A DNA stretch of 64,000 nucleotides from Muscardinus avellanarius (lineage: Eukaryota; Chordata; Mammalia; Rodentia; Gliridae), in assembly GCA_963383645.1 (NCBI GenBank), contig OY726565.1, positions 41,505,944-41,569,943 on the forward strand, read 5' to 3'. The stretch's first letter is position 1. Every line of letters begins with the position of its first letter. Below, in pieces: positions 55,640 through 64,000 of this stretch. The notes beneath the pieces are model-generated. The model saw only the letters and a program-made list of their open reading frames with translations, made no database searches and was not told where the DNA came from. Both the position numbers and the translations under genes were made by a program.

Positions 55640-56180
55640 AATGTACTGCAGTTGGTCTGCAGCTAAAATACAGTCACTTCCTGTCACTTAGATGGTGAGC
55701 TGATCCCATGTGATCAGTCTTAAATCCATGTTATACAAATAGTCCATGAATCTCCACTCCTGAAAAAGAATCATTTGGAGCTTGTGGGGTTTTGTGGCCT
55801 GATCTATTCAACCTGGAATTTCTGTGGCTTCACATTACATATGGATCTGTAATATTTTATATTGCAACCTCAATATCTCAGGACACTTATGAACAAATAA
55901 TTATACCCCTCGTATTCAGAACCCAGTAATTCAGTAGATGGAAAACACCTCGGCAAGACTTTTTGGCAGCAGATATAACCTCTTTCAATTTTCTACTGTC
56001 TATTGGCACTGTAATATGTGCTCAGGTGCCTTACTGAAAGCCTCTGAAACAACCTTAGATCAATGAGAAGTTGACAGAGGAAAACTAACTCACTTATGAT
56101 CACACAGAAAATTAGTAATTGAACCAGGATTTAAGCTAAAGAAGTATTTTGTCAATGGCTACCTTCTTAGCAAGTACCTT
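55640..56180. other. Mostly unassigned DNA with a MIR piece
   Basis: MIR-like words at 56040-56150 (gcctctgaaacaaccttaga, atgatcacacagaaaattag, attgaaccaggatttaagc). The rest is unassigned. Confidence 0.45.
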
Positions 56181-56184
56181 TCTC

Positions 56185-56675
56185 CTTTTTCTTTTCTTAT
56201 GGGTACATTGTGATTATACATCATAGTAAGGTTCAGAGTGATAAATACATGGGTGCATCCAGCATTCATTGTGTTTCCCTCCAGCTCCCACCAGCCCCAT
56301 AGATAGTCTTTACATCCATCAGTATAAGGAAGTTCATGAAAAAAGGGCTACTTGAATAGTTACCATCATCAGATCTCCTCTTTTGCTTCCCCCTTTCACC
56401 CTCTTTCTCTAGCTTCCCCTCCCTCATTCCACTAGTGTCTCCCCTCGTTTATCTGAGGTCTTTATTTCTCAGTCTCTCTAGCTTCCACATATAAGTAAAA
56501 AAAACATGGCCCTTCACTTTCTGTGACTGGCTAATCTCACTAAGCATAATATTCTCCAGTTCCATTCATTTTCCTTCAAATAACATAATTGTGTTATTTT
56601 TACAGCTGAGTAGAATTCCATTATGTGTATATACCATAATTTTGTAATTCATTCATCTACTGGTGGATGCAAAAA
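56185..56675 (-). mobile_element. L1 3' end fragment
   Basis: Reversed 3' UTR (atgggtacattgtgattata, a CT-rich tract near 56385-56430) and ORF2 end (ctttctgtgactggctaatc, agctgagtagaattccatta). Confidence 0.8.
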
Positions 56676-57380
56676 TATGAAACATTTCATGTTCCTCTTA
56701 CAAAGGAAGTAATAGTGAGAAAACTAGGAGACCTTGGTTTGTAGCTGTAACTCACATTTAGCTAGTTTTCTTGGTTCAAAAAGAAAGACCAAAAACAATT
56801 GATTCGTACCACATATAAACCCAAGCAGTGTATGAGAGTGAAGCTCTAGAGCTGTTTTCCTATGCTGCCTCAGTCACTAAGCTTTGACACTCCTAATCAA
56901 TGGAACCATATGTCAGTGGGGCTTATGGCATACAAAAAGTACTCAGGAACAAACAGGAGAAACAATATGTTGTTTCCCAAAGTGAGGGAGAGGTTACTGA
57001 TCATGATGCCTGAGAGTTCACACAGCTGCTTTGCTGTCAGTGAGAGGGTGGGGAAAATAAAAACAGGTTGGTAAAACAGAGCCCACAGAAAGAGTAGCCA
57101 CCCTCTGCACTTTCTGGAGACTCCAACTATGAGTATAAGCATAAGCCATAGAGTTTGCCACCTGCCAGCTGCACAAAACCATCTGCCCTTACCTAGTAAC
57201 TACTCGGAATAACTGAAATCTGTTTTCAGAGCTGACAATACCAGACACTAACAGAACTATAGGGAACTAAAAGAAATTTCAGTGAACTGAAGACTACCGA
57301 AGCTGGACTTAGAATCCTGAATATATATATATATGCACATATATATAATGTGTGTATATATACACACATACACATACACA
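56676..57380. other. Unassigned intergenic DNA
   Basis: No gene. AT/ATAC microsatellite at 57318-57380. Confidence 0.4.
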
Positions 57381-57384
57381 CCCC

Positions 57385-57500
57385 AGGGGCATTGTGAAAC
57401 AGCTTCTCACTAAATTGTTGAGGCTGCTCTTGAACACGCAATCCTCCTGTCTCAGCTTCCCAAGCACTAGGATCACAGTCATGTGCCACCATGCCCAACT
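57385..57500 (-). mobile_element. B1-dID SINE, partial
   Basis: aggggcattgtgaaacagct through ccaccatgcccaact; ID half mostly lost. Confidence 0.75.
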
Positions 57501-57865
57501 AATATACTATTATTTTTGACAACCATTGCTTATAACTTCATTAAGTACCAAAATTGAAATGGGCTGTGTTTGTGAAATTTTAGTCTTCATGGCAATATGT
57601 GAGCATACCTGCTCCCTCTCAGAGTTCCTCACCCACTCCTCTAACTCTTCCCTGCTTTCAGTTGGGACCTCTCAAAGAAACTGTCCACTCACCTCTTTCT
57701 CCCCCCCCCACAATCTCTTGGCTTCAGTCATCATGTTTTTGGGGTGATTCCAAATCTGTATCACCAGCTCAAATTTCTTAAACTCCAGGCAGTTGTTTTC
57801 ATCAGTGGTGTTAGACATCTTCATTTATTAACATGTTAGCTTGTTTATTTTTAGTTGTTAAAATG
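57501..57865. other. Unassigned intergenic DNA
   Basis: No gene or repeat recognised; a C9 run at about 57701-57709. Confidence 0.4.
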
Positions 57866-57869
57866 GCCT

Positions 57870-58160
57870 ACAATGGGTCATAGGAGGAACTCTAGATGAA
57901 GAAGGAGATTCTATAGATGAGCAAATAAGGTGACCTAACTGAGGGGATGGGAGGAGGGAAGAGGGAAATTCTCTAATGCACATGATGTACTTTAACAAAC
58001 ATATCAATGTCAATCACTAAGCCAAACATGAGAAGAATGGAGTGGAAGGGAAAGGGGTGGGAATTGGGTAAGGGCTAAATGAGTGATGTGTGCATGTATG
58101 CCGCCACCATCTTGTACTCCAATAAGATGTATGACTACAATGCACCAATAAAAAATAAAA
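57870..58160 (+). mobile_element. L1 3' UTR end
   Basis: aatgggtcataggaggaact, gatgagcaaataaggtgacc, ctaagccaaacatgagaaga, gactacaatgcaccaataaa. Closest local match to the 3' parts of both composite retroposons. Confidence 0.8.
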
Positions 58161-58162
58161 TA

Positions 58163-58378
58163 GGGCCAGACGTGGTGATGCATGCTTGTAATCCCAGCAT
58201 TTGGGAGGCAGAGACTGGAAGATCACGGTTCAAGGACAGCCTCATCTACTTAGTGAGGCCCTTCACAACTCAGTGAGACCCTATTTCAAAATAAAGAATA
58301 AGAAAAAAATAGCTTGGGGTGTAGCTCAGAGGTAGAATGTCCCTGGGTTCCATTCTTAGTACTGCAAAAAACTAAAAT
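58163..58378 (+). mobile_element. B1-dID SINE, type B
   Basis: ggccagacgtggtgatgcat to cattcttagtactgc. Confidence 0.87.
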
Positions 58379-58394
58379 AAAATACAATAAAATG

Positions 58395-58745
58395 GCCTAC
58401 ACTAACATGCCACCCACACTCCCACTTCCAAGACTTTGTATCTGCTGTTTCCTCTGCGAGAAATGTGTTTTCCTATCTGCACATGGCTTGCTTCCTTGAC
58501 TCCCCAGGTCCTTCTTTAATGCCAGTGAGATCATCTTAATCACCCTCTTCAAAACTGCAATACAAACAACACAGACCCCTGGACTCACTCTTCCCTTCTC
58601 TGCTTTACTCTTCTCCATAATACCACTTCTAAAACATTTATTTTGTTTATTGCCTATCTCTCCATGAAAACTTCCTAAGAGCAGCATTTTTTTTGTCAAT
58701 TTGTTCAGTTGTTTTCTTGGTTTCCCAAACAGTAACTGGTATAAA
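58395..58745 (+). mobile_element. L2 LINE relic, 3' part
   Basis: cacactcccacttccaagac, gtatctgctgtttcctctgc, gaaatgtgttttcctatctg, cttctttaatgccagtgaga. Confidence 0.6.
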
Positions 58746-58804
58746 GTTGGCACCCAACTAGGTGCCTATCAACAGACAAATAGATAAAGAAAATATGGTC
58801 TAAG

Positions 58805-58990
58805 CTAGGTGTGGTGATGAAAAGCCTGTAATCCTAGTACTTGGAAAGCTGAGACAGGAAGATCCCAGGTTTGAGGATGGCAGTAAAACTCATCTACCTG
58901 GTGAGACTCTGTTTCCAAATAAAAATAAAATAGGGCTGACAGTACAGGTCAGAGGTAGAATGTCTCTGGGTTCAACCCTCAGTACCACAA
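58805..58990 (+). mobile_element. B1-dID SINE, type C
   Basis: gctaggtgtggtgatgaaaa to cctcagtaccaca. Confidence 0.84.
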
Positions 58991-59103
58991 GAAGGAGGGA
59001 GAGGAGGAGGAGGAGGAGGAGGAGGAGGAGGAGGAGGAGGAGGAGGAGGAGGAGGAGGAGGAAGAGGAACTGATGGTGGTGGTGGTGGTGGTGGTGGTGG
59101 TGG

Positions 59104-59131
<28 letters not shown>
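58991..59131. repeat. (GGA)n-(GGT)n-(GAT)n microsatellite series in a SINE tail
   Basis: GGA about 58997-59065, GGT about 59073-59104, GAT about 59105-59131, in the position of the SINE A tail. Confidence 0.95.
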
Positions 59132-59134
<3 letters not shown>

Positions 59135-59879
59135 ACCAGCCAAAATGTCCATCAATAGATTAATGGATTACAAAACTATGGGATATGTACAAAATGGAAT
59201 TTTACTCAGCCATAAAGAAAAACACAATTACATCATTTATAGGGAAATGGATGGAATGGGAGAATATTATGCTAAGTAAGATCAGCCAGTCTCAGAAAGT
59301 TAGAGGTCCTGTGTTTTCTCTTATATTGAAGAAACTAAAAAGAAAATGGAAAACAACAGGGACTTCAGATTAATGAAGACAGAGACTAGTTAGAATAGTG
59401 GAAGGGAATTCAGAAGTGAGAAGATGAAAAATGAGGCTTTAGGAAGGGAATAGTTCAAATAATGCTATGTCCATACATGGAGGTATCATTACCAATCTCA
59501 CTAATCTGTATGGGGAAGGAAGAGTGGGGATGGGATGGGACATGAAAGTAAATACACATAGTGATGTGTGATGTGTGCTTGTGTATTTGTGTCACTTTGA
59601 ATCTAACTATGATGTATAATTACAACATACCAATAAAAATATAAAAATAAATAAAATAGGCATCCAATTTTACTGGTGTGAAATAAGCACCCCTATTGAA
59701 TGGGATGCCTGAATGGATGGATGAATACATAACTGCCCCTTTGAAACCTCACATAAAACTTTCTCTCCCACAAATCTGCTTTTTCTCCTTCTCATATATA
59801 TTATAGTAACATCTGCTTCTTCCCATTCATTCAGGTCAAAAATCTCTGTTGCTTTCAACAATCCCTCTTTTTTATTCTT

Positions 59880-60240
59880 TTTTTAACTTTTTAAAAAATT
59901 TTATTAGTGCATTGTAGTCATACATCTTAATGAAGTACAACATGGTAGAGGCATACATGTACACATCAACCAATTAGCCCTTCCCCAATTCCCACCTCAT
60001 TCCCTCCCTCCTCCCTCCTCATGTTTGGCTTAGTGATTGATATGTTTGTTAATGTACATCATGTACATTAGGGAATTTCCCTCTTCCCCCCTCCCATCAC
60101 CCTCAGTTAGGTGGCCTTATTTGCTTATCTATAATATCTCCTTCTTCATCTAGTCAGTCACAAAAAATAAGAAATCGGATGCTCTCCCTAATATGCAGAA
60201 GCTAGGGAGAAAAAAAAAATGGGTCATAGGAGGAATTCTA
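59880..60240 (-). mobile_element. L1 3' end fragment
   Basis: Reversed: attttattagtgcattgtag, CT-rich 59990-60025, ggcttagtgattgatatgtt, ttcttcatctagtcagtcac, gggtcataggaggaattcta. Flanks share aacaatcc. Confidence 0.8.
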
Positions 60241-60244
60241 AACA

Positions 60245-60860
60245 ATCCTTTTTTTATCCCTTTATTCAGTTAAAGTGTCACATTGATCTATATGGTTTTG
60301 AACATTTTTTTTACTGCTACTACCTATTTCGTTTCTACTTCCCCCACACACACCCATCACAGACTCTGCTGTGTGACTTTAAGCCTGACTTAACCTCATC
60401 TCGACCTCTATTCTTCAGTTCATCCCACACACTGACCCAGGCTAAGGTCCTTCAAATGAGAGGCAGATCACATGATGTGTCTGTTCTAAATTCTTAGCAT
60501 GGAATTCAAGGAAGGCTGTCCCTCAACTGATCTCAAACCATCCTGTGGTGCCCACCTGTCCACGTGCCCCATGCACAGACACGCTGGCCAACTCCCCATA
60601 TCCCAGAGCCACTGTGCACTGCCTTGCCATGTGGCTCCCTCAGCCAGTGTAGCCAGCTCCGCTGCCACTTCTAAAGTGTTCCTGGATATCTCTCCTCCAC
60701 CTCACTTGGTTAATATGTTTTATTTTTCTAATACTCATTTAATCTTGAATATTAAATGTTTTTCTCTTCCCACAAGCTAAAATTTCTTTGAGAACTGATA
60801 ACATCTTTCTGCAAAACAAATTGCCTGGCTTAGTGTTTTGTATGCAGTAGGTGGTAATGA
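60245..60860. other. Mostly unassigned DNA, possible L2 3' end
   Basis: 60775-60860 (aatttctttgagaactgata, cctggcttagtgttttgtat, gcagtaggtgg) resembles an L2 terminus. No gene; a 93-codon frame at 60499-60780 has no recognisable domain. Confidence 0.4.
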
Positions 60861-60866
60861 AATGGT

Positions 60867-61713
60867 TGTGGTTTCTTGAGAAGAAACCCGGTGTTTCATC
60901 AAAGATGAAATGGAGTTTCTTGAGAAGAAACTCAGCGTTTCCTTACTGGGTTCTTGTCTACGATGAACGAAGAATGACACCTGCAGACTACAGGAAGGGG
61001 AGTAAATGGCTTATTGGAAGCAGCAGAGAATAGGGAAAAGTGGCCGAACACCCCAAAGGGGCTGTTGTAACTCTAGAGTCCAGCAGTTGCCTTCAGGACA
61101 ATACTTGAGAATATCCCAAGCTGAATGCCTTCAATTGCAAGCTGATTTCTTCCAGAGTCCACGTGATCTGCCAGAAAGGAATAGGGAAGTGACTGAACAC
61201 CCCAAAGGGGCTGTTGGGGCTCTGGTGTCCAGTAGCTGCCTTCAGGTCACTACCCGAGTGTAGCCTGAGCTAAGTGCTATCAGTTACAAACTACTTTCTC
61301 CCAGGGTCCACGCAATCTGTCAGAAAAGTGCAGGTCACCCTTAGGGGCCCTGGTCAGCCTTGATGTCCAACAGAGGCCTTCAGGTCACTACCCGAGTGTT
61401 GCCGAGCCACTTGCCCTCAGTTGTGCTCCACCTTCTCTCAAGGCTAACATGACCTGCGAGAGAGAGAAAAGCTCCCCAAAGGGGAGGGTGTCCCCAAGAA
61501 GGAAAAACCCATTTTGGTGGCCGGTCTGAGGTTTTGCCAATGTCTGCATGTCCTCTGTTGGTTGTGGTGAGTTTGGGATCCTGGGAATTCTGGGAAGCAG
61601 CTCTCAGAATTTGCATAGAGTATTTGCAAGTCCTTTGAAGAGTCTCCTTTCATTCAGTAGGAGTGTCAGACTTGCTCAGGTGATGGCTCCTGAGTTTGTT
61701 GATTAGTAAACAA
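60867..61713 (-). mobile_element. ERV LTR-like segment with internal tandem repeats
   Basis: On the minus strand the end resembles a retroviral R-U5: ccaataagcc, ctgcaggtgtcattcttcgt, gacaagaacccagtaaggaa, gctgagtttcttctcaag. The U3-like part has three to four imperfect ~140-base repeats anchored by gtccagcag / gtccagtag / gtccaacag at 61078, 61227 and 61365. Boundaries are approximate (tgtggtttc at 60867; tagtaaaca at 61713). No retroviral coding sequence is present. Confidence 0.5.
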
Positions 61714-61878
61714 GATGGTTTTGTGAAACTTTGGTCCTTCTTATCTCTGAACCTTGGCCCCTCACCCCTCAGGAAATTAAGTTTTTTCTACTGAGGCCTT
61801 TTCCCTATCTGCCTATTTCCTTTCTATCTCCTCAGTAAGGAAATATGTACTGACTTGCTGAATGAATGTGAGCACATA

Positions 61879-62505
61879 TGAGAAGGTAACTGAAGGGTCC
61901 AAGAATTGCCCACCAACCCAAATATCGAAGGACTCACAAGAGATGTAAGAATGCAAGCGAGGTTTATTGTCCCGGCTAGCCAGGGGTCGAGACCAAGACA
62001 CTATGGCCGAGGTTCGACCCCTCCCCACTCCACGCTCTGAATTTTATAACCCTAGGAGGGAGTGGTTACACATGAGGGAGTGGTTACACAAGTCAGAGCC
62101 CGCCAACCTTAGAATACAACCAATCAGATACAAGGACAAACAAGTACAACCAATAATTTTAAAACATGCATCCACACATGTCAGAGCCTGCTCTGCCTTT
62201 CCCACCCACCTTGGCTGGGCCAGGCTTATCTCTGCACTGAAGAACAGATTATCTCTGCACTGGAGAGCAGATTAGCCTGGCCTTGTTTGCTGATCTAGCT
62301 CAGAGATATGGGGATGGGGTCCCATTTACAAAGACCTTGGCTGGCAAGCTGGAGATTAGAGGCTTTGACCTTGTGGGTCCCCTACCCTTGTCCTTGGATG
62401 GATCTTGATTTTATTTCCAATCCTACCCTACTTCTATCTTAACTATATTTTAATACCTTATTTCTAATCCTAATATGGGAGAAGACTTCTCTAGTTAACT
62501 TCTCA
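61879..62505 (-). mobile_element. Solo LTR, gammaretrovirus-like (ERV1 type)
   Basis: Ends form a 13-bp inverted repeat with one mismatch: tgagaaggtaact at 61879-61891 and agttaacttctca at 62493-62505, with TG...CA termini. On the minus strand: TATA box ttataaaat at about 62048-62041, AATAAA at 61968-61963, a U5 of about 65-80 bases, and an inverted CCAAT near 62124. Flanking tetramers are cata and tata, an imperfect 4-bp duplication. No primer-binding site or polypurine tract adjoins, so it is probably a solo LTR. Old, non-coding. Confidence 0.72.
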
Positions 62506-62784
62506 TATAGGGGGGGAAAGCACTTCTTCCAGCCTGCTTTCCAGCACCCCTACAGTAACCTCATTTAGCCAGGTAGGATTATCAAGCAGGACTCAGAAAA
62601 GAGGCCAAGGTTTAATTAGGACATAATAGAAGTTAATTTCTGCTTATTATTCAGATCAGATTATAAAACATCCCAAAGGAAAGCCTATTAAAGATGAAAA
62701 TTTAGAAGTGGTTAGTATATGGCTAGTATTTGAAAGTATGTAACTTGATAAAATTATCAATGATGTGAGTAAATATAATGAAGA
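62506..62784. other. Unassigned intergenic DNA
   Basis: Opens with a G7 run; nothing else recognised. Confidence 0.4.
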
Positions 62785-62850
62785 GGGGCTGTGGTTGAAG
62801 CTAATGGTAGAGCTTGTGCAAGGACCTGGGTTCAATTGCTAGCATCAAAA
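62785..62850 (+). mobile_element. ID-type SINE
   Basis: ggggctgtggttgaagctaa, ggtagagcttgtgcaaggac, ctgggttcaattgctagcat; the central part is largely retained. Confidence 0.7.
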
Positions 62851-62854
62851 ATAA

Positions 62855-63060
62855 TAAGCTAGGCAGGGGGGGCACGTGCCTATAATCCCAGTACTTTGGA
62901 GGCTGAGACAAAAATATTGCAGGTTTAAGGACAGCCTCAGCAACTTAGTGAGACTCCCAGCAACCTAGCAAAATGTTTCAAAACAAAGCATAAAATGTTC
63001 TGGGGGTGTATCTCAGAGGTAGAACACCCCTGGATTCAATCCTCAGTGCCATACAATAAA
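62855..63060 (+). mobile_element. B1-dID SINE, type C
   Basis: aagctaggcagggggggcac to atcctcagtgccat. Confidence 0.84.
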
Positions 63061-63078
63061 TATAAATAAATAATAAAG

Positions 63079-63282
63079 ACAGGCATGGTGGCACACACCT
63101 GTAATCTCAGTACTTGGGAGGCAGAGACCAAAGGATTGCAGGTTCAAGAACAGCCTCAGCAACTTAGTAAGACTCTCAGCAACCTAGTGAGGCCCTGTAT
63201 CAAAACCAAAAATTTTTTTTAAAAATGGCTGAGGGTGTAGCTTGGATGTAGAATGCCTCTGGGTTTAATCCCCAGTAGCACA
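63079..63282 (+). mobile_element. B1-dID SINE, type C, with (GAT)n tail
   Basis: acaggcatggtggcacacac to atccccagtagcac, followed by (GAT)n at 63283-63331. Confidence 0.86.
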
Positions 63283-63332
<50 letters not shown>

Positions 63333-63363
63333 CGGCGGCGACAATTGAGAGGAAAGTTTCAAG

Positions 63364-63402
<39 letters not shown>
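63283..63402. repeat. (GAT)n and (GT)n microsatellites between two SINEs
   Basis: GAT about 63283-63331 ending in ggcggcgac; GT 63367-63402 at the tail of the reversed SINE. Confidence 0.95.
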
Positions 63403-63403
<1 letters not shown>

Positions 63404-63600
63404 TACTGGGGGTAAAATTCAGGGGCCTTCTACCTCTGGGCTACACTCCCAGACCTATTTTATATTTTATTTAGAAACAGGGTCTCACTACGTTGCTGAT
63501 AACCTCACTGTGTAGCTGAGGCTGGCTTTGAATCTGTGTGATCCTCCTGTCTCAGCCTCCCAAGCCCGGGGATTACAAGTGTGCACCACGACGCCCAGCT
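63403..63600 (-). mobile_element. B1-dID SINE, type D
   Basis: ggtactgggggtaaaattca through caccacgacgcccagct. Confidence 0.87.
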
Positions 63601-63814
63601 AGGTTCAAGGATTTTAGTGTGAGGAAAACCTAAGTTGAGACGTTAAGAGAATCCAGCAAAGAAAACAAGAAATAAGAAACAAAAGAATGTGGTCTCTTAG
63701 ATGAAGAAAGTCTTTCTGGGAATTAGAATGACCAACTCTGCCAAATATGATGAAATCTTAGCACCATGAACATCACTGGTGACCTACGCAAAGGAAGCTT
63801 TGTTCATGTGAATG

Positions 63815-64000
63815 GTGCCAGGGAAAGTTTTGTAATAGCATGGATAGATCATTTTGTTAAGTGAAACAAGCTAGGCACTGAAAAACAAATACCCTGTGAT
63901 CTCACTCATATGTCAAATCTAAAACAGTTGATTTCAAGGAAGCTCAGAGCAGAATGGTAGTGGCAAGAAGCTGATACAAACATAATTATAGTCAACAGGG
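63815..64000 (+). mobile_element. Old L1 3' UTR, cut by the window end
   Basis: tagcatggatagatcatttt, gttaagtgaaacaagctagg, ccctgtgatctcactcatat: terminal region of an older L1 family. Confidence 0.7.

Larger units (their letters stand above)
58746..59648 (+). mobile_element. L1 ORF2 end and 3' UTR, split by a SINE
   Basis: 58750-58800 (gtgcctatcaacagacaaat) and 59131-59648 (NGILLSHKEK-region in another frame; MEFYSAIKKNTITSFIGKWMEWENIMLSKISQSQKV; 3' UTR to acataccaataaaaatat). The inserted SINE and its tail lie at 58805-59130. Confidence 0.78.

Noticed and set aside
61444..61653. Frames within the LTR-like segment
   Set aside because: Short, overlapping on one strand and without retroviral gag, pro, pol or env words.
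62506..62530. Polypurine tract next to the solo LTR
   Set aside because: On the coding (minus) strand the run is pyrimidine (C7), so it cannot be the retroviral polypurine tract.

Overview
This is a mammalian nuclear window, almost certainly from a squirrel-family rodent (Sciuridae or a close relative). Three things point there. The dominant repeat is a dimeric SINE with a B1/7SL-like left half and a shortened ID (tRNA-like) right half, a B1-dID type known from squirrels, dormice and their relatives. Undeleted ID elements and rodent MaLR LTRs are also present. The only intact host gene, HTR1E, is known to be missing from mouse and rat but kept in several other rodents. All species and family names here come from pattern recognition; no database was searched.

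Layout: 1-12339 appears to be intron 1 of HTR1E, filled with SINEs, MIR/L2 relics, a MaLR LTR and a chimeric L1-like retroposon (800-3595) with an open ORF1. 12340-~13860 is the coding exon of HTR1E: a leader with four short upstream ORFs, a 365-codon serotonin receptor CDS (12514-13611) and a poly(A) signal. Everything to the right is gene-poor intergenic DNA. 15365-17045 is an old L2 broken by a MER5-like DNA transposon. 19253-21849 is a nested pair: a SINE hit by a 2.4-kb composite retroposon with a GC-rich VNTR. 24885-27055 is a 5'-truncated L1. 27660-27975 is an RPS28 processed pseudogene. 31490-33130 is an L2 split by four SINEs. 39887-42635 is a second copy of the chimeric L1-like retroposon, with ORF1 broken. 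43525-46535 holds MaLR LTRs, one carrying a strong CTCF-like motif. 49036-52025 is an L1 with permuted ORF2 segments. 56180-60240 has several L1 3' ends. 60867-62505 has two LTR-like segments, the second a well-delimited 627-bp solo LTR. The right edge carries SINEs, microsatellites and an old L1 tail.

The most unusual content is two non-autonomous retroposon designs that share the 3' end of the local young L1. One is SVA-like in architecture: 91-bp GC-rich promoter monomers, a TATA box, a unique body, a ~49-bp VNTR of about 22 units, then the L1 3' UTR and tail. The other is an L1 5' UTR plus ORF1 joined to an antisense piece of an older L1 ORF2 and then the young L1 3' UTR. That chimera occurs twice with different target-site duplications, so the chimera itself was mobilised. 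Both designs look like parasites of the L1 machinery.

Short names used for SINE variants: type A has the cttaagagaccctg left half and the tccaggaacccc right half; type B has ctgcaactcagtgagaccc and an aaagaataaaaaataggg linker; type D has a taggtctgggagtatagcc right half with gcccctgggttc; type C covers older or mixed copies. Nested insertions show that some B copies predate A, D and the VNTR retroposon. SINE ends are good to a few bases where a target-site duplication is given, otherwise to about 10-15 bases.
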